A stretch of 64,000 nt of DNA from Amyloporia xantha. Taxonomy: Eukaryota > Basidiomycota > Agaricomycetes > Polyporales > Adustoporiaceae. Below, piece by piece: positions 58,485 through 64,000 of this stretch (position 1 is the first letter of the stretch; each line of letters begins with the position of its first letter). The notes below the pieces were generated by a model that worked only from the letters and a program-made list of their open reading frames with translations, was not told the origin of the DNA and ran no database searches. The DNA lies in NCBI GenBank assembly GCA_036971615.1, contig JAYKKR010000018.1:682001-746000 (forward strand). The letters run 5' to 3'. The position numbers and the translations under genes were made by a program.

Positions 58485-61264
58485 ATGTCTGAATCGGCAC
58501 ACGACCAGATTCACGAAACTGACACGCCTTTGACGTATAGCATACCCACAGATACAATACCCAATGATCCACCAGAAAAGGAGCGGGCAGTTGGGGAAGA
58601 AAAAACGCGTGCTGCAGACGTTATTTCGCTCACTGATCAGACAAACTTGCTGCCCTTCAAAAAAGTCGTGTCTGTCTTCTGCGGGCTGTCCTTGTGCCTT
58701 CTTGTCTCCACACTGGATTCGACTATGGTCGCCACTGCACTCCCTACGATTTCGAACGCGTTCAACGCCGGCGCCGTCGTCTCCTGGGTGCCCTCTTCGT
58801 ACCTCCTCACTTCGACCGCATTTCAGCCCCTCTGTAAGTCTTGCTTTCTCGTTTACACATGCGCTGACATTGGCCCGTACCTTGCAGATGGCCGTTTCAG
58901 CGACATATTCGGTCGCAAGGCCAGCCTGTGTCTCTCCATGACCATATTCATGTTCGGCAGCATCCTCGCGGGCTTCTCGCGCTCGATCATCCAGCTCATC
59001 GTCTTTCGCGGCATCGCAGGCGCAGGCGGCGGTGCCATCGTGAGCATGGGCCAGATTATCATCTCGGATATTGTCAGTCTTCGTGACCGGTGCGTCCCCC
59101 TTCGCAAAGTCTCTTGTGTTTTCTGGCTTTCCGAAGGCAAAGAGTGGATCAGTGTTGACATGGACATGCCATCCCGCGTACTGCACCTGTAGGGGAAGTA
59201 TCAGGGTATCATCGGTGTTGTCGTCGCGTTCGGGTTTGCCATTGGCCCGCTGATTGGGGGTGTGCTCTCAGAAAAAGCTAGCTGGCGGGTACGTTGTGTT
59301 ATTCAGTTACCTAGAAATCGACGCATATAGTGAGATTTGACGCATGCAATGTAGTGGTGCTTCTGGGTGACCCCGCCGATATCGTTCACGGCCATGTGCG
59401 CCGTGCTGCTAGTCCTGCCGCAGAAACATGTCGAGGGCAACTTCCGCAGGTACGCTCGTGTTCCCTGGCACCACGTATAGACAGTCAGTTACGAGAGCTC
59501 ATTCTGTCATTTACATTTTATGGCGCACAGGAAGCTCCTCGCCGTTGACTATTTCGGCGCGGTGCTCACTCTGGCAGGCTGTACGCTCGTACTACTGCCG
59601 CTCATTTGGGTACGTCACGTCGTGTCTCCCCCCCTGCTGACCACACGCGTCCGTGCAAAGTGTTACTCAATTTGGGCTACATTTCTTCTCACCAGGGCGG
59701 CGTGACGTTCCCGTGGACATCCGCTGTCGTCCTCGCGCCCCTGTTCTCGGGAGTGCTCGTCGTCTCGTTATTCTGCTTCTGGGAATGGAAGGGCGCGCGG
59801 TTGCCCATCGTGCCTAGTGCGTGCTTCGTCCTTTCGTATCCTGCATAGACGTTAATTTCGGCGCCGCCGCTGCTCAGTGTACATATTTAAGCATATTACG
59901 GTGACGGGAGTATATGTCACTATGTTCGTGAAGTACGTAGACTCCCCTTTTTCCTCGGATGCTTGTCGTCGCTTGGTGCGGGCATGCCGCGTCGTTTCTG
60001 ATGCTGACTGTCCCCCACCGCAATGGTATATCACAATTGCATAGCGGGATGATTTTCTACTCGGCGCTATTCTACCTCCCGCAATTCTTCCAAGTCGCCC
60101 TTGGGTACTCGCCCATCCGCTCCGGCGTCTTCCTCTTCCCCGTTCTCGTGAGCCAGACTACCGCCAGTTTTGTTGCAGTGCGTGCCTTCTTTGTTTGTAT
60201 GTGTGATGTACGCCCCTCAGAAGAGCGGCTGCTGTTTGCCGAATGCGTTATAGGGCCAACTCGTCAGTAGGACAGGGCGGTATCGGGTGCGTCGTCCTTG
60301 TATCTGCTCTCGTCGCGTCTAACCTACTCATCTGTCCACGATTATAATTTAATGGCGGCGTAGACCATCATTCACACCGGTTTCTCGGTATGGGCGATCG
60401 GATGCGGGTGTCTATCGACGGTGACGAGTAGCACGCACAAGGGGCTTCTCGTGTTCTTCATGCTTCTCTCTGGTCTCGGTGCAGGACAGGTGAGTGGGGT
60501 GCCCTACTTTCGTATGCGTGCGAGGGTGAAAGAAGCAGCTACTGATGTGTTGGTCTGTTCTGTGCGCAGACTTTACAGACGACAACGGTTGCCGCGCAGG
60601 CTAGCGTGTCCAGAAAGGACATGTCCGTCGTGACGGCCGTGCGGAATGTGCGTATCTGTGTCGTTGCAGATCATTACGCTCACTGAAGAGGTATACCTCG
60701 TGGCCACCCAAAGTTTGTCCGTCTGCTCGGTGGCACGTTGTCGCTTGCGTTGGGCGCAACCATCATGTGCGCATCACGCATGTCCATCATCGTCTGCTCA
60801 TCTCCATCTCACTTCGCTCCATTTGCCTCGCTCATAGTAACAACTCCCTGCGCTCCTCAATGACGAAGATCGGCCTCCCATCGTCCACCATCAAGACAAT
60901 CGTGGATGACCCCACCCTCCTCGGTGCGCGCCTCTCGTCAACAAATTCCTCCTCGAACCCGCTGGCGGCCCTTGGTATCACACCCGCCCTGGCGGCACAG
61001 ATCCTGGATGGGTACACCCACGGCTTCCGCACGGTGTTCATCATGAACGCGTGCCTCGCCGCCGTGGCGACGCTCGCGAGCGTGCTGATGATCCGTCACA
61101 AAGAGCTATCAAGGGGCGACGAGGACCAGCTCCGCGCCGCGGCGAAGGCAGAAGACGCGAGCGAAAAGGCTGGAAGCGACGTGAAAATACTAGAAGCTGA
61201 CCCACAGGATGTGGAGATGGGTATGCTTGGTCGGAACTTAGATGCTAAGAAAGAGAGCGTGTAA
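58485..61264 (+). CDS. MFS drug:H+ antiporter, DHA2 (14-span) type
   Basis: Plasma-membrane exporter of drugs or metabolites driven by proton influx. About 13 exons: 58485-58833, 58888-59089, about 59193-59288, then 59354, 59531, 59697, 59877, 60048, 60270, 60363, 60571, 60710 and 60838 onward, to the stop at 61264. The cytosolic N-terminus is acidic. Motif D1-like LDSTMVATALPTI sits in span 1; motif A is GRFSDIFGRK; motif C-like GAGGGAIVSMGQIIISD follows. Later spans include FGFAIGPLIGGVLSEKASWR, SGVFLFPVLVSQTTASFVA, LLVFFMLLSGLGAGQ and FIMNACLAAVATLASVLMI. The junction at 59192-59195 needs one more G to stay in frame. The substrate cannot be deduced. Confidence 0.9.
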
Positions 61265-61403
61265 GGTAGCAGCAGACCTGGGAACTTGGTGCACGGTCTA
61301 GAGATGATACTATCATTGTCGTTGTTTACATTGGTCGTGCGTCATTATTGTCATCCGTACATCATGTCCGACATCACCCTTGTATACTACAAATGTGTGT
61401 GCA

Positions 61404-64000
61404 TTAGAATACCCCCTGCAGGGCTTCATCGTCCCATAATTTTAGTACTTCCCTAGCTTCTCGGGCAGGGCGCGAGATGGAAGGCTTTTCGCTTGCAGTA
61501 CTTTCCTTTACCTTCTGAGCAACACTGCGCAGCACGCCCAGTTCCTGGAAAACGTTGTGGGTTTCCGGGTGGACGTCGCTGGAGCGGATTTCCTCGTCAG
61601 GAGAGACCGCAGCCAGTATACAATGAGAAGACAAGACGGAAGGAGCTGTGCCTGCCAATAGGTTTGCCCTGGGATGGGTCAGAAATCAATCACGCAGGAT
61701 TAGAAACTTCATGCTTACTCAATGACAGGCTTTAGCAATTGCGCATTTGATGACAATGCCGAGAAAAGAGCCGCTACAGCCTGATTGTAATTTTCTAATG
61801 AACGAGTCATAGATAATCAGATGCGAAAAAGACACGACTAAACCATTGCACTCACCGTGATGCGCCTCTCTGAAAGCTTCTGCAACAAGTTCAACGCAAG
61901 CCTCCTTGGCCTTCTCTCCAGCGTTTGAACCGGCACTGCTCACCACGTGGGCTAGAGCATACAGCAGGCTGCTTGATATAGTATCCTCGTTGCTCCTCGC
62001 AGCAGTTATCAATTCTGTAATGACAGGGTCTACTCGGGTCTGACTGCGCATTAGCATACCGAGTGCCTGTGCAGCCTTGTTGCGCACTACAGTGCTAGCA
62101 GGATCGCTGGCACTCTTCATGAACGTACGCTGCAACTGCGGGAAGAATGGTTTGACGAAAGTCGGAATGCGCTCGAGCATAGCGGAGAGCGCGGTGAGGA
62201 TAGCGGTCTTGACTCCGGGTGGATAAGTTGTCGCCTGAGTCGCAACACGGATAAGAGGCCCTGTGAATGGTACAACGAAGGGCTTGATCGCATTCTCTTG
62301 CGTCCGCTCGATGAGGTCACTGATTGCATATGCTGCCTGTTCTCGCTGTTCGTTGCTGCCAGTAGTGAGACCTGCGATGATGATAGGCACAGTAGGCCCG
62401 ACACCCTTTGGGAGACTGAATCCTGGAACATGTCGGCCTGGTGCGCCCGTGTCTTCGATAGTACGCCGAAGAGGAACGACCAATGATTCCAGTTCATCCT
62501 TCGGGATAGACTTGACGAATGTATCGAGGGTTTGCAAGGCAGCGGTATGCACAGAGACTTCATTGTCATCTAGGAGCGAAACAAGCTGACGTATCCAATC
62601 CACACGATATAGGGATGAGTCTAACTCCGACTCCTCACAGAAAATGGAAAACAGTTCGCATGCAGTTACACGCCGTACCACCGTATCATGCTTCGCCCTG
62701 GATTGGCACGAAAAAAGAAATTATCAAGTCAGGGCCACAGAAGAAAGTGCACACTCACCATCCAAGAAGCAAGAGCATGAGTGTGTTTAAGCCTTCTGCA
62801 TCACATATCGATCCAAGGAGTGCGCGAATGGCTTCACCGACAGCCGAGCTGAGCTCTTCGCCTTGCGTAATTTCCGGACTTTCTTTCACTTTTGCGAGGG
62901 CAGCGAGAATGACAGTTAGGCGCTTGCTTAGTGCGGTGCCTGCAACCGTTACTAGAGACGCCAAGGCCCGCGCATTGAAAACAGACATCGGAATTGCCGT
63001 TAGCGTTGGGATTAATACAGGGAACACGGTGGCCGCGCGGACCTACGACAAAATCCTATCAACAGCCACAAAAACGAACCATGTACTTGAAACCTACCGT
63101 CATCACTTCCTTGAGAGCTTGTAACGCTGTCCCCGAACTCTGTCCTGGTTGCCGAAGAGCTTCAAGTAGAGTAGGGATGGTCTGATCAATGGCCTTCGCT
63201 CCGATATTCTCTTGCAGTGTATCGAATGCCTTTGCAGCAGCAGCGCGAACACTTGCTTCATCATCTACCAGAGAAGCGCGAACCATAGCAATGATCTCAT
63301 CCTCGTGACCTTCTCTCTGGTTATCTGTAGTGCTCTCCCTAAGAAGGCATCTGATCAAGAGCTGGACGACGAAATACGTGAGCAGTAGACTCACATCAGC
63401 TCGCAAAGAACTAGGCAGACTCCTTCGCGAGTCTTGGGATCAGTTGAAGTGGATTTGGACTTCAATATTGCAACAATCTCGCCGAAAGATTTTCTCGCCC
63501 GACTTACGGCATAGCTCGGCGACTGTGCGTTCTGCGGTCTGAGATAGATATGAGATTAAAGCGGTTTTCGAGATTTCTCAACTTGCCTCTTTCTGATCCC
63601 CTTCGCTTCCGGCCAAGAGTGATATAATCTGGCCAACAAGCTCTGAAAGAATTTCTCGCACTAGATGCAATTAAGCGACCTTGCAAATGAGCTGAAGAGA
63701 CTGGAACTAACCTGTTCGTGGAGTGTTGTGTACCAATGCCTTCCAAATTCGTATTGAGGACTGTCGGACAACATTAACGGAATCTTGTCGAGCAAGATAC
63801 AGAGCAGAGAGGATGCGGTTTCTTCTCTCAGCGCCTAGCACTTCGACAAGGGCACGACGAGAGCTCTCAGCCATTGCCGTATCTGCCATTTCTTCCTCTT
63901 CTTCGATTTCAGCTTTACCGCTGATCCCTGACACCTTGAATAAGAGTTCTCCAACAAGGGTGATTGAAGATTGCTACAAGATTGCCGTGAGCTAGTCTGT
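61404..64000 (-). CDS. GCN1: GCN1, eIF2-alpha kinase activator, C-terminal part
   Basis: GCN1 binds ribosomes and passes uncharged-tRNA signals to Gcn2 kinase. The 5' part lies beyond 64000; the stop is at 61404. Built of HEAT repeats, seen as repeated helical pairs over several exons. The best-conserved stretch, 62230-62060, reads GPLIRVATQATTYPPGVKTA, then LERIPTFVKPFFPQLQRTF and KSASDPASTVVRNKAAQALG. Upstream exons include AFDTLQENIGAKAIDQTIPT (about 63220) and ALREVM-like segments near 63100. Introns of about 50-70 nt lie near 61730-61850, 62695-62750, 63050-63110 and 63390-63540. The last exon ends SRPAREAREVLKLWDDEALQ. No disruption was noticed in the part visible. Confidence 0.93.

Noticed and set aside
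1..64000. CRISPR arrays, bacterial promoters, Shine-Dalgarno sites
   Set aside because: No regularly spaced direct repeats with unique spacers; the window is eukaryotic with spliced genes.

Overview
The window is a piece of a filamentous basidiomycete genome, most likely an Agaricomycete. Genes carry many short introns of about 43-120 nt with GTRNGT donors and YAG acceptors. Membrane families typical of Agaricomycetes occur (DUF6535, DUF6533-like), and a Ty3/gypsy retroelement occupies the left end. No prokaryotic feature, CRISPR array or clear rRNA/tRNA gene was seen. All exon models were built by eye from splice sites and protein motifs.

Left end, 1-11.5 kb: mobile-element territory. A Ty3/gypsy pol gene (RT, RNase H, integrase) runs on the + strand. 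Three co-oriented, intron-containing genes (here C, B and A) lie on the opposite strand at 3.5-7.8 kb, and the first overlaps the 3' end of pol. B carries a Zn2Cys6-like cysteine cluster. A truncated gag gene of another LTR element follows on the minus strand, then T/C-rich degenerate repeats and a fragment of a terminal-inverted-repeat element.

11.5-18 kb: mostly gene-poor, with a tandem segmental duplication whose intact copy holds an NMN adenylyltransferase gene (NAD synthesis) and whose other copy holds a decayed version.

18.9-31.1 kb: dense housekeeping block: GlcNAc-6-phosphate deacetylase, a probable mitochondrial three-RRM protein head to head with an NFKBIL1-like nuclear protein, a coiled-coil protein, and a mitochondrial ABC transporter (MDL1-like) head to head with the cardiolipin-pathway phosphatase GEP4. 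The two divergent pairs share short intergenic promoters.

31-51 kb: membrane proteins of lineage-specific families, an F-box protein with a 21-bp in-frame repeat, a family X DNA polymerase, and long stretches without recognisable genes. In these stretches sit a 420-bp miniature inverted-repeat element with an 8-bp target duplication and a decayed copy of the last exon of the polymerase gene.

51-64 kb: a nitroreductase-family gene, glutaryl-CoA dehydrogenase, a DHA2-type drug:H+ antiporter, and the C-terminal part of GCN1 running off the right edge.

Several genes, including glutaryl-CoA dehydrogenase and the MFS transporter, need one-base corrections, nearly all at G or C runs. This looks more like homopolymer error in the sequence than real decay and should be kept in mind when reading the retroelement genes.
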